Shown piece by piece: positions 1-8,276 of a stretch of DNA of 64,000 nucleotides. The DNA is from Roseicyclus mahoneyensis (GTDB lineage: Bacteria; Pseudomonadota; Alphaproteobacteria; Rhodobacterales; Rhodobacteraceae), in the NCBI RefSeq assembly GCF_003148775.1, contig NZ_QGGW01000001.1, positions 620,001 to 684,000 of the forward strand, in the 5' to 3' direction. A program made the translations under genes and the position numbers. The notes beneath the pieces are model-generated. The model saw only the letters and a list, made by a program, of their open reading frames with translations. It had not been told where the DNA came from and made no database searches. The number at the start of each line of letters is the position of its first letter. Positions within the stretch are counted from its first letter, which is position 1.

Positions 1-7
1 TGAACCC

Positions 8-20
8 GTTAGCGCTAACA
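8..20. promoter_or_regulatory. LacI-type palindromic operator at left edge
   Basis: The perfect palindrome GTTAGCGCTAAC is followed by an A. Its 12-bp core is identical to that of the operator-like site upstream of edd at 14040-14053. The central CG and dyad symmetry are typical of LacI-family operators. It lies beyond the 3' end of the neighbouring minus-strand ureohydrolase, so it more likely serves a gene left of the window. The regulator is not identifiable from this sequence. Confidence 0.55.
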
Positions 21-133
21 GGCTTTCGGTTCGGCAGATACACCCTCGATTTGCGCGAGTCTAGCAAAAGACCAAAGGCCCACAACCACAAGGCGGGCCA
101 AGGGGCACCAACAGGCGAGATGCCGCAGGCGCG

Positions 134-1090
134 TTACCTCTGCATCGCGCAAAGCAGTTCGAACATGATGGACGCTCCCAGCCATGTCGTGATCCCCGCG
201 GTGTCGAAGGGCGGCGCGACCTCGACCAGATCCGCGCCGATGATGTCGAGCCCGCGCAGCGCGCGCACGCACCCGATCGCCTCGAAGGAAGTCGGCCCGC
301 CCACTTCGGGCGTTCCCGTCCCCGGCGCATAGGCGGGGTCGATGAAATCGATGTCAAAACTGACATAGGCGGCACGCGTTCCGACCACCTCGCGCGCGAT
401 CTGCATGACGGCGGACCAGCCAAGGGCGAAACATTCCTCGATCGTCACGATCCGCACGCCGCGATCCCAGCCATACTGGAAATCGTCGTTGTTGTAGGAG
501 GTCCCGCGCATTCCGATCATCACGCAAGCCGTCGGGTCGAGGCATCCCTCCTCGATCGCCTGCCGGAACGGGTTGCCATGGGTCAGCGTCTTGCCGCCGA
601 AATAGGGCGGATAAAGATCGGTATGGCTGTCGAGCAGCACCAGCCCGAAAGCCTCGCCGCGGGCCGCGCGCAATTCGCGCAGTACCGTCAAGGTGCACAG
701 GTGATCGCCGCCGACCATGAAGGGCCTGATACCCTGCCCCAGCATGCCCGCGACAAAGGCTTGCGCCGCGGTCAGGGCGTCGTGCTGATCGACCGGGCTC
801 ATCGCCACATCGCCCAGATCGGCGATGCGCGCAGCCTTGAAGGGTTCCTGCCCGGTCGCGCGGTTGCGCTCGCGGATCATGGTGGAGGCATCGCGCAGCC
901 CCCGCGGACCGTGCCGCGCACCCGGCCGGTTCGAGGTCGCTCCATCCCAAGGCAGGCCGAAGATGCCGATATCGACCTCGGCCCGGCGCGGGTGATCGGG
1001 CTGAAGATAGGGCAGCCGCATGAAGCTTGGCACACCGGCATAACGCGGCAGATCTGTGCCCGAAGGCGGCAAGAAAAACGGATCGGACAT
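134..1090 (-). CDS. Ureohydrolase of the agmatinase/guanidino-acid hydrolase family
   Basis: This 318-residue protein is a binuclear manganese ureohydrolase that releases urea from a guanidino compound. The metal ligands are visible in order: GGDH, LDSHTDLY (the DxHxD block) and SFDIDFIDPAYAPGTGTPE. The N-terminal FMRLP and the GATSNRPGARHGP block resemble, from memory, guanidinopropionase/guanidinobutyrase-type members more than E. coli agmatinase, so the substrate is uncertain. The ATG at 1090 is chosen because AGGAG lies about 9 nt upstream; a longer in-frame reading has no such site. A distant paralogue lies at 30759-31721. Confidence 0.88.
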   Translation of the reverse strand: MSDPFFLPPSGTDLPRYAGVPSFMRLPYLQPDHPRRAEVDIGIFGLPWDGATSNRPGARHGPRGLRDASTMIRERNRATGQEPFKAARIADLGDVAMSPVDQHDALTAAQAFVAGMLGQGIRPFMVGGDHLCTLTVLRELRAARGEAFGLVLLDSHTDLYPPYFGGKTLTHGNPFRQAIEEGCLDPTACVMIGMRGTSYNNDDFQYGWDRGVRIVTIEECFALGWSAVMQIAREVVGTRAAYVSFDIDFIDPAYAPGTGTPEVGGPTSFEAIGCVRALRGLDIIGADLVEVAPPFDTAGITTWLGASIMFELLCAMQR

Positions 1091-1167
1091 CGGGGTCACT
1101 CCTGTGGCACGCGGTCTGCGGACCAAGCTAGTGGCCTGACCCAGCGCTGTCACGCAACCTTGCAGGC

Positions 1168-1190
1168 TTCATCTTTCCAAAAATATGCAC
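1168..1190 (-). repeat. Short intergenic repeat, family A copy 1
   Basis: The plus strand carries the core TTTCCAAAAATATGCA preceded by CTTCATC. It lies between the stop of the HNH nuclease gene and the start of the ureohydrolase gene. A nearly identical copy is at 42320-42342, and variant copies are at 3349-3371 and, inverted, at 12158-12181. Confidence 0.6.
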
Positions 1191-1231
1191 GGCCCTACGC
1201 ATCCGCCGCACACGCCCCCGACCCAAGGCGC

Positions 1232-1828
1232 TTACGCCTCCAGTTCGCTGTCCCAGTAGAGGAAATCGAGCCAGCTGTCGTGCAGATGTCCGGGCGGAAA
1301 CTTGCGGCCCATGTTGCGCAACTCTTCCGCCCCCGGCCGACGCGGCGGCTTGCGCAGCGCCAGACCCGACTGGCGCAGGCTTTTCGATCCTTTGTGCAGG
1401 TTGCAGCGCGAGCAGGCCGCGACGACGTTTTCCCAACTGGTCACGCCACCGCGCGCGCGCGGCACCACATGGTCAAAGGTCAGATCGCCCTTGGCGCCGC
1501 AATACTGGCAGGAAAACTCGTCACGCAAGAAGAGGTTGAACCGGGTGAAGGCCACGCGCTTTTGAGGTTTGACGTAATCTTTCAGGACCACGACCGAGGG
1601 GATGCGGATCTCGGTCGAGGGCGATCGCACGATGGCGTCATATTCCGCCACGATCTGCACCCGGTCGAGCCAGGCTGCCTTTACCGCTTCCTGCCAGGGC
1701 CAGAGCGACAACGGGTAATAGCTGAGCGGGCGGTAATCTGCGTTCAACACCAGCGCGGGATGGCTTTTCAGCGCGCCCGGTTCGCGTACGAACTGGGTCC
1801 TGAACTCGATCTCGGTCGCTGCCTGCAT
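1232..1828 (-). CDS. HNH endonuclease family protein
   Basis: This 198-residue protein contains a complete HNH module in its C-terminal half: a CxxC pair (CQYCGA), the DHVVPRARGG core, and a second CxxC-type pair in AACSRCNLHKGS. The histidines and asparagine form the beta-beta-alpha-metal fold of single-metal nucleases, and the cysteines bind a structural zinc. Stand-alone proteins of this type are common chromosomal genes in alphaproteobacteria and have no settled role. The ATG at 1828 follows a GGAG ribosome binding site. A longer reading to 1885 would overlap the proposed promoter region and is less likely. Confidence 0.88.
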   Translation of the reverse strand: MQAATEIEFRTQFVREPGALKSHPALVLNADYRPLSYYPLSLWPWQEAVKAAWLDRVQIVAEYDAIVRSPSTEIRIPSVVVLKDYVKPQKRVAFTRFNLFLRDEFSCQYCGAKGDLTFDHVVPRARGGVTSWENVVAACSRCNLHKGSKSLRQSGLALRKPPRRPGAEELRNMGRKFPPGHLHDSWLDFLYWDSELEA

Positions 1829-1905
1829 GCCTGACTCCGTTCCCGCTCTGTCTGCCCGTCCTACCCGGCACCAGAGCGGGAGCACCCCGCTCCAGCAACG
1901 TCTCC

Positions 1906-1934
1906 ACTATATCTAGGCTTTCCGATCCGGCAAG
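1906..1934 (-). promoter_or_regulatory. Candidate sigma-70 promoter of the HNH gene
   Basis: Read on the minus strand there is CTTGCC, a 17-nt spacer, and TATAGT. This lies about 75 nt upstream of the ATG at 1828. It is a sequence match only. Confidence 0.4.
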
Positions 1935-2039
1935 CCTTACAAGATGCTGTGGCCCTCACGCTTTGGCATAGGACAGTTCCCTGACAGTTTCGTGACGTTA
2001 TCCACAGGTCGGATGCACAGGAAACGACCGGTTTGCGGA

Positions 2040-2708
2040 TCAGTCCAGCCCGAAACGCTGGCGCAAAAAGGCCAGCGCCACGGACAGGCCATCGGGCGCG
2101 ATCCCATGGGCCGTGCCCTTCATCACATGGGCATAGACCTCGGTCCAGCCCGCCGCTTGCAGCGCCTCGGCCGCCTCGGGCATCGACGACAGGGGCACGA
2201 CATCGTCACGGTCGCCATGGATCAGCAGAACGGGCGGGCGCACGCGCACCTCGTCGGCCAAGGCCTCGGGTGCGATCAGACGGCCCGAAAAGCCCACCAC
2301 GCCGGCAAAAGCCTCATCCCGGCGGGGCGCCACCTGCAGGCTCATCATCGTGCCCTGCGAAAAGCCCACCAGCGCCACCTGTTCGGCGATCATGTCCTCC
2401 TCGACCATCACCCGGTCGAGAAAGGCGCTCAGATCGGCCTCGGCGCGCGCCATGCCATCGGCCGCCGCCTCCTCCGAGGAGCCGTCGATCCAGGGGATCG
2501 GAAACCACTGGTAGCCCATCGGGTTCATCCCGCAGCGCTCGGGCGCGTTAGGGGCCAGAAACACCGTGTTGGGCAGATGCGGCGCCAGCGGCTCGGACAA
2601 TCCCAGCAGGTCCTGCCCATCGGCGCCATAGCCGTGCAGGAAGATCACCATGCTGTCGGCCTGCCCCGAGGCGGCCTCCACCCGACCGAATTCCAGACCC
2701 CGTGTCAC
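2040..2708 (-). CDS. Carboxylesterase/phospholipase family alpha/beta hydrolase
   Basis: This 222-residue protein has the layout of the bacterial carboxylesterase/acyl-protein thioesterase family. FLHGYGADG forms the oxyanion region, GFSQG carries the nucleophile (Ser117), HGDRDDVVP the acid (Asp168 or 169) and GTAHGI the base (His201). It is probably a cytosolic esterase acting on short acyl esters; the substrate is unknown. The start is a GTG at 2708 that overlaps the TGA of the upstream glycosylase gene (GTGA), with GGGAGG seven nucleotides before it. The two genes are therefore translationally coupled. Confidence 0.87.
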   Translation of the reverse strand: MTRGLEFGRVEAASGQADSMVIFLHGYGADGQDLLGLSEPLAPHLPNTVFLAPNAPERCGMNPMGYQWFPIPWIDGSSEEAAADGMARAEADLSAFLDRVMVEEDMIAEQVALVGFSQGTMMSLQVAPRRDEAFAGVVGFSGRLIAPEALADEVRVRPPVLLIHGDRDDVVPLSSMPEAAEALQAAGWTEVYAHVMKGTAHGIAPDGLSVALAFLRQRFGLD

Positions 2709-3328
2709 AGCACGCCCTCCCGTTTGGTGTCGATCCGGTAGTAGGCCCAAAGCGCGCGTGCGGCAACCGCGCGGACGGGCGACCAGGCTTCGGCCATCGC
2801 GCGCAGGGCCTTTTCCGTCGGGCGGTCCGGCAGGCCGAAAGCCCGCCCGGCTGCCACCTGCAAGGCCAGATCGCCGGCCGCAAAGACATCGGCATGGCCA
2901 AGCGCGAATTTGGCATAGATCTCGGCGGTCCAGCGCCCGATGCCGGGCACGGCGGTCAAGGTCTCGATCACCCTTTCGGTGGGGGCATCGCGCAGGCCCG
3001 CATAGTCGAGCCGCGCCTCGGCCAGCGCCCGGACATAGCGGACCTTGGGCCGCGACAGCCCACAGGCGCGCAAGTCCTCCTCCGGGGCCACCGCGACCGC
3101 GTCTTCCTCGTCCAGCCCCGCCGCCTCCAGCCGCCTCAGGATCGCGGCCGCCGACGCGGTCGAGACCTGCTGCCCCACGATCGCGGCCAAGAGCGCGCCG
3201 AACCCGTCAGGCCGCCGCCGGAGCGGCAAGGGGCCTGCCACCTCAAGGATCGGGCCAAAGCGGGCGTCGCGCGCGATCAGCACCTGAGCACCCGCCAAAA
3301 GATCGGCCTCCGTCTCGATCCGGATCAT
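2705..3328 (-). CDS. DNA-3-methyladenine glycosylase II (AlkA/HhH-GPD family)
   Basis: This 207-residue protein is a base-excision repair glycosylase that removes alkylated purines. The helix-hairpin-helix is visible as VPGIGRWTAEIYAKF, followed by a Gly/Pro-rich segment and the catalytic aspartate in AAGDLAL. It is shorter than E. coli AlkA because the N-terminal TBP-like domain is absent, as in many short bacterial members. The ATG at 3328 starts the conserved reading. The gene is the first of a two-gene unit with the esterase and is divergent from the MFS transporter at 3442. Confidence 0.88.
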   Translation of the reverse strand: MIRIETEADLLAGAQVLIARDARFGPILEVAGPLPLRRRPDGFGALLAAIVGQQVSTASAAAILRRLEAAGLDEEDAVAVAPEEDLRACGLSRPKVRYVRALAEARLDYAGLRDAPTERVIETLTAVPGIGRWTAEIYAKFALGHADVFAAGDLALQVAAGRAFGLPDRPTEKALRAMAEAWSPVRAVAARALWAYYRIDTKREGVL

Positions 3329-3348
3329 GCCCGTGCCGCGCCCTTCCC

Positions 3349-3371
3349 CTTCAACTTTCCACAAATATGCA
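3349..3371. repeat. Short intergenic repeat, family A copy 2 (variant)
   Basis: CTTCAACTTTCC followed by ACAAATATGCA is a two-mismatch variant of the family seen at 1168 and 42320. It lies between the divergent starts of the glycosylase and MFS genes. Confidence 0.5.
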
Positions 3372-3441
3372 CATCCCGACCACCGCTGGTGCAACATCCG
3401 GCTCTCTGGACGGCCTGTCCGTTTCCAGCTAACGCAAGGGC

Positions 3442-4680
3442 ATGACGGACACGACCCCTCAAGCCGCCGGCGCGGCCCATGACGACAGCCGCGCCAAGCG
3501 CAATGTGGCCGTGCTTGTGGCAGCGCAGGCCGTTCTCGGCGCGCAGATGCCGCTGATCTTCACCGTGGGCGGTTTGGCGGGCCTGATGATCGCCCCCTCG
3601 CCTGCGCTCGCAACCATTCCCATCTCGCTCATTGTCTTTGGATCGATGACGACAGCCCCGTGGCTCTCTGCCTTGATGCAGCGATTCGGTCGGCAGGCCG
3701 GGTTCTTTGTCGGCGCACTTGGCGGCGCGCTCGGGGCGGGTGTGTCGGCCACGGGCCTGTGGATCGACAGTTTCGCGCTCTTCTTGCTGGGGTCCTACCT
3801 CACCGGCATCTACATGTCGGCGCAGGGCTTCTACCGCTTTGCCGCGGCCGATACCGCCTCGGCCGCCTTCCGCCCCAAGGCAATTTCCTATGTGATGGCC
3901 GGTGGCCTTCTGTCGGCGCTCGTCGGTCCGCAGCTGGTGAAATTCACAGTCGATGCGACGGTGATACCCTTTGTCGGCTCCTACGCCTTTGTCGTGCTCA
4001 TCAACCTTGCGGGCGCAGGGCTCTTTGCCTTTCTCGATGTACCCAAACCCGCCCCGCCGCAGCCGGGCGATGCCAGGGGCCGCACAAGGATGGAACTGCT
4101 GCGCGACCCCAAGATCGCGGTCGCCATCATCTGCGGCATGGTCTCTTATGCACTGATGAACCTGATGATGACCTCGACGCCGCTTGCGGTCGTGGGCTGC
4201 GGGTTCTCGACCGGCAATGCCGCCGACATCGTCTCGGCCCATGTGATCGCGATGTATGCCCCGTCCTTTGTCACCGGCCACCTGATCGCGCGCTTCGGGG
4301 CCATGCGGATCGTGGCGCTTGGCCTGTTCTTGCTTGCCTGTGCGGGTGGCGTGGCGATGACCGGGGTGGAATTGTTCCAGTTCTTCTGGTCTCTGGTCCT
4401 GCTCGGCATCGGCTGGAATTTCGGCTTCATCGGCGCGACAGCGCTGCTGACGCAGGCGCACCGGCCCGAGGAACGCGGCCGGGTGCAGGGCCTGAACGAT
4501 TTCCTCGTCTTCGGCTGCGTCACCGTCGCCTCGCTGGCCTCTGGCCTGATGATGAGCCTTGGCGACAGCGTCGAGGATGGTTGGACGGCGATCAACCTTG
4601 CTATGATCCCCTTCCTGATGCTGGCGGGGGCGGCGCTGATCTGGCTCGCCCTCAGGCCCAAGGATGCCTACGCCACCTGA
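3442..4680 (+). CDS. Major facilitator superfamily transporter
   Basis: This 412-residue protein is very hydrophobic, with about twelve predicted membrane spans in two halves. A cytoplasmic loop RFGRQAG after the second span fits the MFS signature, and a second loop HRPEERGRVQG lies between two later spans. It would act as an inner-membrane secondary transporter; nothing in the sequence or neighbourhood gives the substrate. The first 25 residues are polar and cytosolic. The gene stands alone on the plus strand between a divergent repair gene and a convergent minus-strand operon ending at 4689. Confidence 0.85.
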   Translation: MTDTTPQAAGAAHDDSRAKRNVAVLVAAQAVLGAQMPLIFTVGGLAGLMIAPSPALATIPISLIVFGSMTTAPWLSALMQRFGRQAGFFVGALGGALGAGVSATGLWIDSFALFLLGSYLTGIYMSAQGFYRFAAADTASAAFRPKAISYVMAGGLLSALVGPQLVKFTVDATVIPFVGSYAFVVLINLAGAGLFAFLDVPKPAPPQPGDARGRTRMELLRDPKIAVAIICGMVSYALMNLMMTSTPLAVVGCGFSTGNAADIVSAHVIAMYAPSFVTGHLIARFGAMRIVALGLFLLACAGGVAMTGVELFQFFWSLVLLGIGWNFGFIGATALLTQAHRPEERGRVQGLNDFLVFGCVTVASLASGLMMSLGDSVEDGWTAINLAMIPFLMLAGAALIWLALRPKDAYAT

Positions 4681-4688
4681 CCCCGCGC

Positions 4689-5459
4689 CTACCAGCGCCC
4701 GGTCATGGCGACCCGCATCAGGCCAAGGCGGGCGGCGAATTCGCTGCCGTCAAGCTTGCCTTCGATCACCCGCTCGGGGATGTCGCGCGCGGCGCGCAAG
4801 ATGCCCTCGGCTTTCCAGCCTGCATAAAGCGCGGGCGCGGCGGACCGCGGCACAAGCCGCCGCCCTGCGCGCGCGCGCGCCAGACGCGCCAGCCCTTCCG
4901 CAGCCAGATCGCGCACGGCCTGCGGCGTGCCCTCGATCAGCGGCACGCGGCCAGCCGCCTCAAGTGCCGGGATCGCGCGCAGGAAGGACGCAAGACCGAA
5001 GGCCCAACCCGCATCGCGCAAGACGCCCTCGGCCTCAGCAGGTGCCCCCAGCGCGCGGGCGGGGATTGTGACCAGCGTGGCGGCGGTATCCATCAGGTAG
5101 GCATCGAAACCGCCGCGATCCTCGAACGGGTCGGTGTAGATGTCCCAGCGCCGTGCGGTCACCAGCGCATCAAGCGCGCCGATCAGGTCTTGCGGCACGG
5201 CCTTGGCCAAGGGGGCCACGACCTCATGGGCGCGGGGGGCCTTGCCCGCCGCCAGTTCCTCGATCACGTCGCGCCAGAATTGCAGGCGCATTTCAGCGAT
5301 CATCGGCTCGGCGGTGACCCAAGGCGCGCGGCTGACCTCGATGTTGAAAGCGTAGAGCGGGAACAGCACGGCGCGGGCGGCCAAGGGGGCTGCCATGGTC
5401 GCGCGGAACCGATCCGGATCGCCCCGCGCCACAAGCTCCGCGCAGGCCTGAAGGGTCAT
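4689..5459 (-). CDS. Squalene/phytoene synthase-like protein
   Basis: This 256-residue protein has the overall pattern of the squalene/phytoene synthase fold (LFPLYAFNIEVSRAPWV near residue 32, MRLQFWRDVIEEL near 58). The two Asp-rich DxxxD motifs that bind diphosphate in true carotenoid and squalene synthases are not present. That resembles the NDUFAF6-type branch, linked in mitochondria to respiratory complex I assembly, more than a biosynthetic enzyme. It is the last gene of an overlapping minus-strand run and its ATG overlaps the methyltransferase stop (ATGA). The function is inferred only from family resemblance. Confidence 0.7.
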   Translation of the reverse strand: MTLQACAELVARGDPDRFRATMAAPLAARAVLFPLYAFNIEVSRAPWVTAEPMIAEMRLQFWRDVIEELAAGKAPRAHEVVAPLAKAVPQDLIGALDALVTARRWDIYTDPFEDRGGFDAYLMDTAATLVTIPARALGAPAEAEGVLRDAGWAFGLASFLRAIPALEAAGRVPLIEGTPQAVRDLAAEGLARLARARAGRRLVPRSAAPALYAGWKAEGILRAARDIPERVIEGKLDGSEFAARLGLMRVAMTGRW

Positions 5460-6178
5460 GTCGGCCTGACCACGGACAAGAGGTATCCGGTTTCCGCCCG
5501 GTGCGCGCGCCAGCCCGCGATTTCCGCCTCGGCCATGTCAAGCACGCGCGCCAGCGCCGCATCCGCGCCGGGGCGCAGTCGGGCGATACGCGCCTCCATC
5601 GGGCGGTAATAGCTTTCCCAGCCGATATCGCTGATCGGGCGCGTCGCCAGTGTCTCAAAGCCCGCCCGTTCGATCTGCGCCGCGATCCCTGCCGCGTCGG
5701 TCAGGCGCGCATATCCCTCCCAAAACGCGATGGCGCCGTCAGACGGGGTATCGGTGAAGAGGCAGGGCTCGGAAAAGGCGATGGCGCCGCCCGGGGCAAG
5801 GCGTGGCGCCCAGACCTTGAGCGCCGCCTCGATCCCGAGGAAATAGACCGCGCCCGCGCACCAGATGAAATCGAACGGCCCCTCGGGCGCGGTCATGTCG
5901 CCCACAGCCAGCGTCACGCGGGGGTCGCTGCCCCAACGGCCCCGCGCGCCGTCGACAAAGGGGGCGTGCAGGTCGATGGCGGTCACATGCCCGTCGGGCG
6001 CGGCCCTGAGCAGCGCGCCCAGATCGCCCCCCGGCCCCGAGGCGGCATCGAGAATGCGCGCGTCAGGCCGCAGGCCGGCTATCCCGGCGGCCCAGGCCAC
6101 ATCGGCGGTTTCCCCCGGCCCCTCGCGCGGCAGATCGGCATGGAGCGTGAAAAAGGCGTCATCGGGCCGGTCGCTCAC
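5456..6178 (-). CDS. Class I SAM-dependent methyltransferase
   Basis: This 240-residue protein carries the SAM-binding signature ILDAASGPGGDLG (motif I), TAIDLHAPF (motif II, acidic residue at the ribose) and VGDMTAPEGPFDFIWCAG (motifs III and IV). FAD or metal motifs are absent, so it is a simple small-molecule-type methyltransferase with unknown acceptor. The start is a GTG overlapping the TGA of the exported-protein gene upstream, and the 3' end overlaps the squalene/phytoene synthase-like gene, so all three are probably translated together. Confidence 0.82.
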   Translation of the reverse strand: MSDRPDDAFFTLHADLPREGPGETADVAWAAGIAGLRPDARILDAASGPGGDLGALLRAAPDGHVTAIDLHAPFVDGARGRWGSDPRVTLAVGDMTAPEGPFDFIWCAGAVYFLGIEAALKVWAPRLAPGGAIAFSEPCLFTDTPSDGAIAFWEGYARLTDAAGIAAQIERAGFETLATRPISDIGWESYYRPMEARIARLRPGADAALARVLDMAEAEIAGWRAHRAETGYLLSVVRPT

Positions 6179-6654
6179 CAGTCCCTCCCGCAGATGTCAT
6201 CGGCCCCGTCGGTCAGGGTCGGAAGCGGTTCCTCGGTGAAGTAGATCCCGGCGACGGTCTGGCGGGTAAGGATGGTCTCCTGTCCCAGCAGGGCGACCGG
6301 ATTGTCTTCGCCGCAGCTCGCATCGCGGCGCAGAACCCGGCCATCGGCGTAGCGCAGTACGATGGTATCGCGCCAACCCTCGTCGCAGCGCGCGATCAGA
6401 TCGTCAGGCACGGCTGCCACCGTATCCCCGAGGATCGCTGCGTAATGATCGAAGATGCCGGGCTCACGCCAGCGCCGGATCACGCCCGGTGCCTCGTTCC
6501 CATCGGGCGTTGAAACCCAGACGACGCGATCATCGGCAAAAAAGGTCTGGCCGACGAAATAGGTGTCGGGCGAGCCGTTCGACAGGCAGATGGCGGTCAG
6601 ATCCTGCGCCATGACAGGCAGCGGCACCAAAAGCAGCAGGGCAAGACATCTCAT
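6175..6654 (-). CDS. Small exported protein of unknown function
   Basis: This 159-residue protein begins with a clear Sec signal peptide ([17 protein letters not shown], cleavage after AQ expected). The mature part has four cysteines (AICLS, IARCDEG, ASCGED, DDICGRDW), an even number compatible with two periplasmic disulphides. I recognise no family. Its ATG at 6654 overlaps the TGA of cimA, placing it inside the cysS-cimA operon. A longer reading to 6687 would hide the signal peptide and is rejected. Confidence 0.72.
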   Translation of the reverse strand: MRCLALLLLVPLPVMAQDLTAICLSNGSPDTYFVGQTFFADDRVVWVSTPDGNEAPGVIRRWREPGIFDHYAAILGDTVAAVPDDLIARCDEGWRDTIVLRYADGRVLRRDASCGEDNPVALLGQETILTRQTVAGIYFTEEPLPTLTDGADDICGRDW

Positions 6655-8276
6655 GACGCGGGCGCCTCGTCGCGGATCAGTTTCCATTGGATGGCGTCGA
6701 TCAACGCCTCGAAGCTTGCGTCCACGATATTGGCGGAAACCCCCACCGTCGACCAGCGCCGCCCGGTCGCATCCTCGCTGTCGATGATCACGCGGGTCAC
6801 GGCCTCGGTCCCGCCTTGGGTGATGCGGACCTTGAAATCGACCAGCCGGATGTCGTCGATGTAGCGCTGGTAGGGACCAAGGTCTTTCGCCAGCGCCTTG
6901 GAGAGCGCGTTGACCGGGCCACGGTCATGCCCGTGTTCATCCATCGACTCGCTGACCGAAAGCGTCTTTTCCTCGCCGATCTTCACCACCACCACGGCCT
7001 CCGACAGGCTGACCATGCGGTCGTACTTGTTCTTGCGGCGCTCCACCGTGACCTTGTAGCGCTTGACCTCGAAGAACCGGGGCATTTCGCCAAGCGCCCG
7101 ACGTGCCAGCAACTCGAAACTCGCCTGCGCCGTGTCGTAGGAATAACCCTGATCCTCGCGGGCCTTTATCTCGTCGAGGATGCCGGGCAGCGCGGGATGG
7201 TCGCGGGGCACGTCGAGGCCCATGTCGGAAAGGCGCTGGCGCAGGTTCGACTGGCCCGCCTGGTTCGACATCGGGATAATGCGGGCATTGCCCACCAATG
7301 CCGGGTCGATGTGCTCATAGGTCGTGGGGTTCTTGACGATGGCCGAGGCATGGAGGCCAGCCTTGTGCGCGAAGGCCGAGGCGCCGACATAAGGCGCCTG
7401 CCGCGTCGGCACCCGGTTCAGGATGTCGTCGAGCATGCGGGAAACGCGGGTCAGGTCGCGCAGCGCCTCATGTGTCACGCCGATCTCGAACCGGCTGGCG
7501 TAGGGTTCCTTGAGCAGCAGCGTGGGAATCAGCGTCGTGAGATTGGCGTTGCCGCAGCGCTCGCCCAGACCGTTCAACGTGCCCTGAATCTGGCGCGCGC
7601 CCGCCATTATGGCGGCAAGGCTACCCGCGACGGCGGTTTCGGTGTCGTTATGGGTATGGATGCCGAGGCGGTCGCCGGTGATGCCCGCGGCGATGACAGC
7701 CGCCGTAATCTCGCCGATCTCGACCGGCAAGGTGCCGCCGTTGGTGTCGCACAAGACAACCCAGCGCGCGCCCGCGTCATGGGCGGCATGCAGGCAGGCG
7801 AGCGCGTAATCGGGATTGGCCTTGAAGCCGTCGAAGAAATGTTCGGCGTCGAAAAGCGTCTCGCGCCCTTGCACGACGCAATGGGCGATGGAGGCGCGGA
7901 TGTTGTCGAGGTTTTCCTCGAGCGTGATGCCAAGGGCTTGCGTGACGTGGAAGTCATGGGTCTTGCCGACCAGACAGACGGCGGGGGTGCCGGCGTTGAG
8001 GACGGCGGCGAGAACATCGTCGTTTTCTGCCGAGCGACCCGCGCGTTTAGTCATCCCGAAGGCCGTAAGGATGGCGCGGGTTTTCGGCGCTGCGTCGAAA
8101 AAGGCGCTGTCGGTCGGGTTGGCCCCCGGCCAGCCGCCTTCGATATGGTCGAGGCCAAGCGCGTCGAGGGCTGCCGCGATGCGCAGCTTTTCGGGGGTGG
8201 AGAATTGCACGCCCTGGGTTTGTTGGCCGTCGCGCAGGGTGGTGTCGTAGAGGTGGAGGCGGTCGCGGGAGGTCAC
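6651..8276 (-). CDS. cimA: (R)-citramalate synthase
   Basis: This 541-residue protein condenses pyruvate and acetyl-CoA to citramalate, a threonine-independent entry to isoleucine synthesis. The N-terminal TIM-barrel opens with [15 protein letters not shown] (catalytic Arg and metal Asp) and carries the metal-binding HTHND. The C-terminal third is the LeuA-type allosteric dimer domain. The length and the [10 protein letters not shown] segment fit the CimA-type branch rather than 2-isopropylmalate or homocitrate synthase. The GTG start overlaps the stop of cysS (GTGA). Confidence 0.9.
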   Translation of the reverse strand: MTSRDRLHLYDTTLRDGQQTQGVQFSTPEKLRIAAALDALGLDHIEGGWPGANPTDSAFFDAAPKTRAILTAFGMTKRAGRSAENDDVLAAVLNAGTPAVCLVGKTHDFHVTQALGITLEENLDNIRASIAHCVVQGRETLFDAEHFFDGFKANPDYALACLHAAHDAGARWVVLCDTNGGTLPVEIGEITAAVIAAGITGDRLGIHTHNDTETAVAGSLAAIMAGARQIQGTLNGLGERCGNANLTTLIPTLLLKEPYASRFEIGVTHEALRDLTRVSRMLDDILNRVPTRQAPYVGASAFAHKAGLHASAIVKNPTTYEHIDPALVGNARIIPMSNQAGQSNLRQRLSDMGLDVPRDHPALPGILDEIKAREDQGYSYDTAQASFELLARRALGEMPRFFEVKRYKVTVERRKNKYDRMVSLSEAVVVVKIGEEKTLSVSESMDEHGHDRGPVNALSKALAKDLGPYQRYIDDIRLVDFKVRITQGGTEAVTRVIIDSEDATGRRWSTVGVSANIVDASFEALIDAIQWKLIRDEAPAS

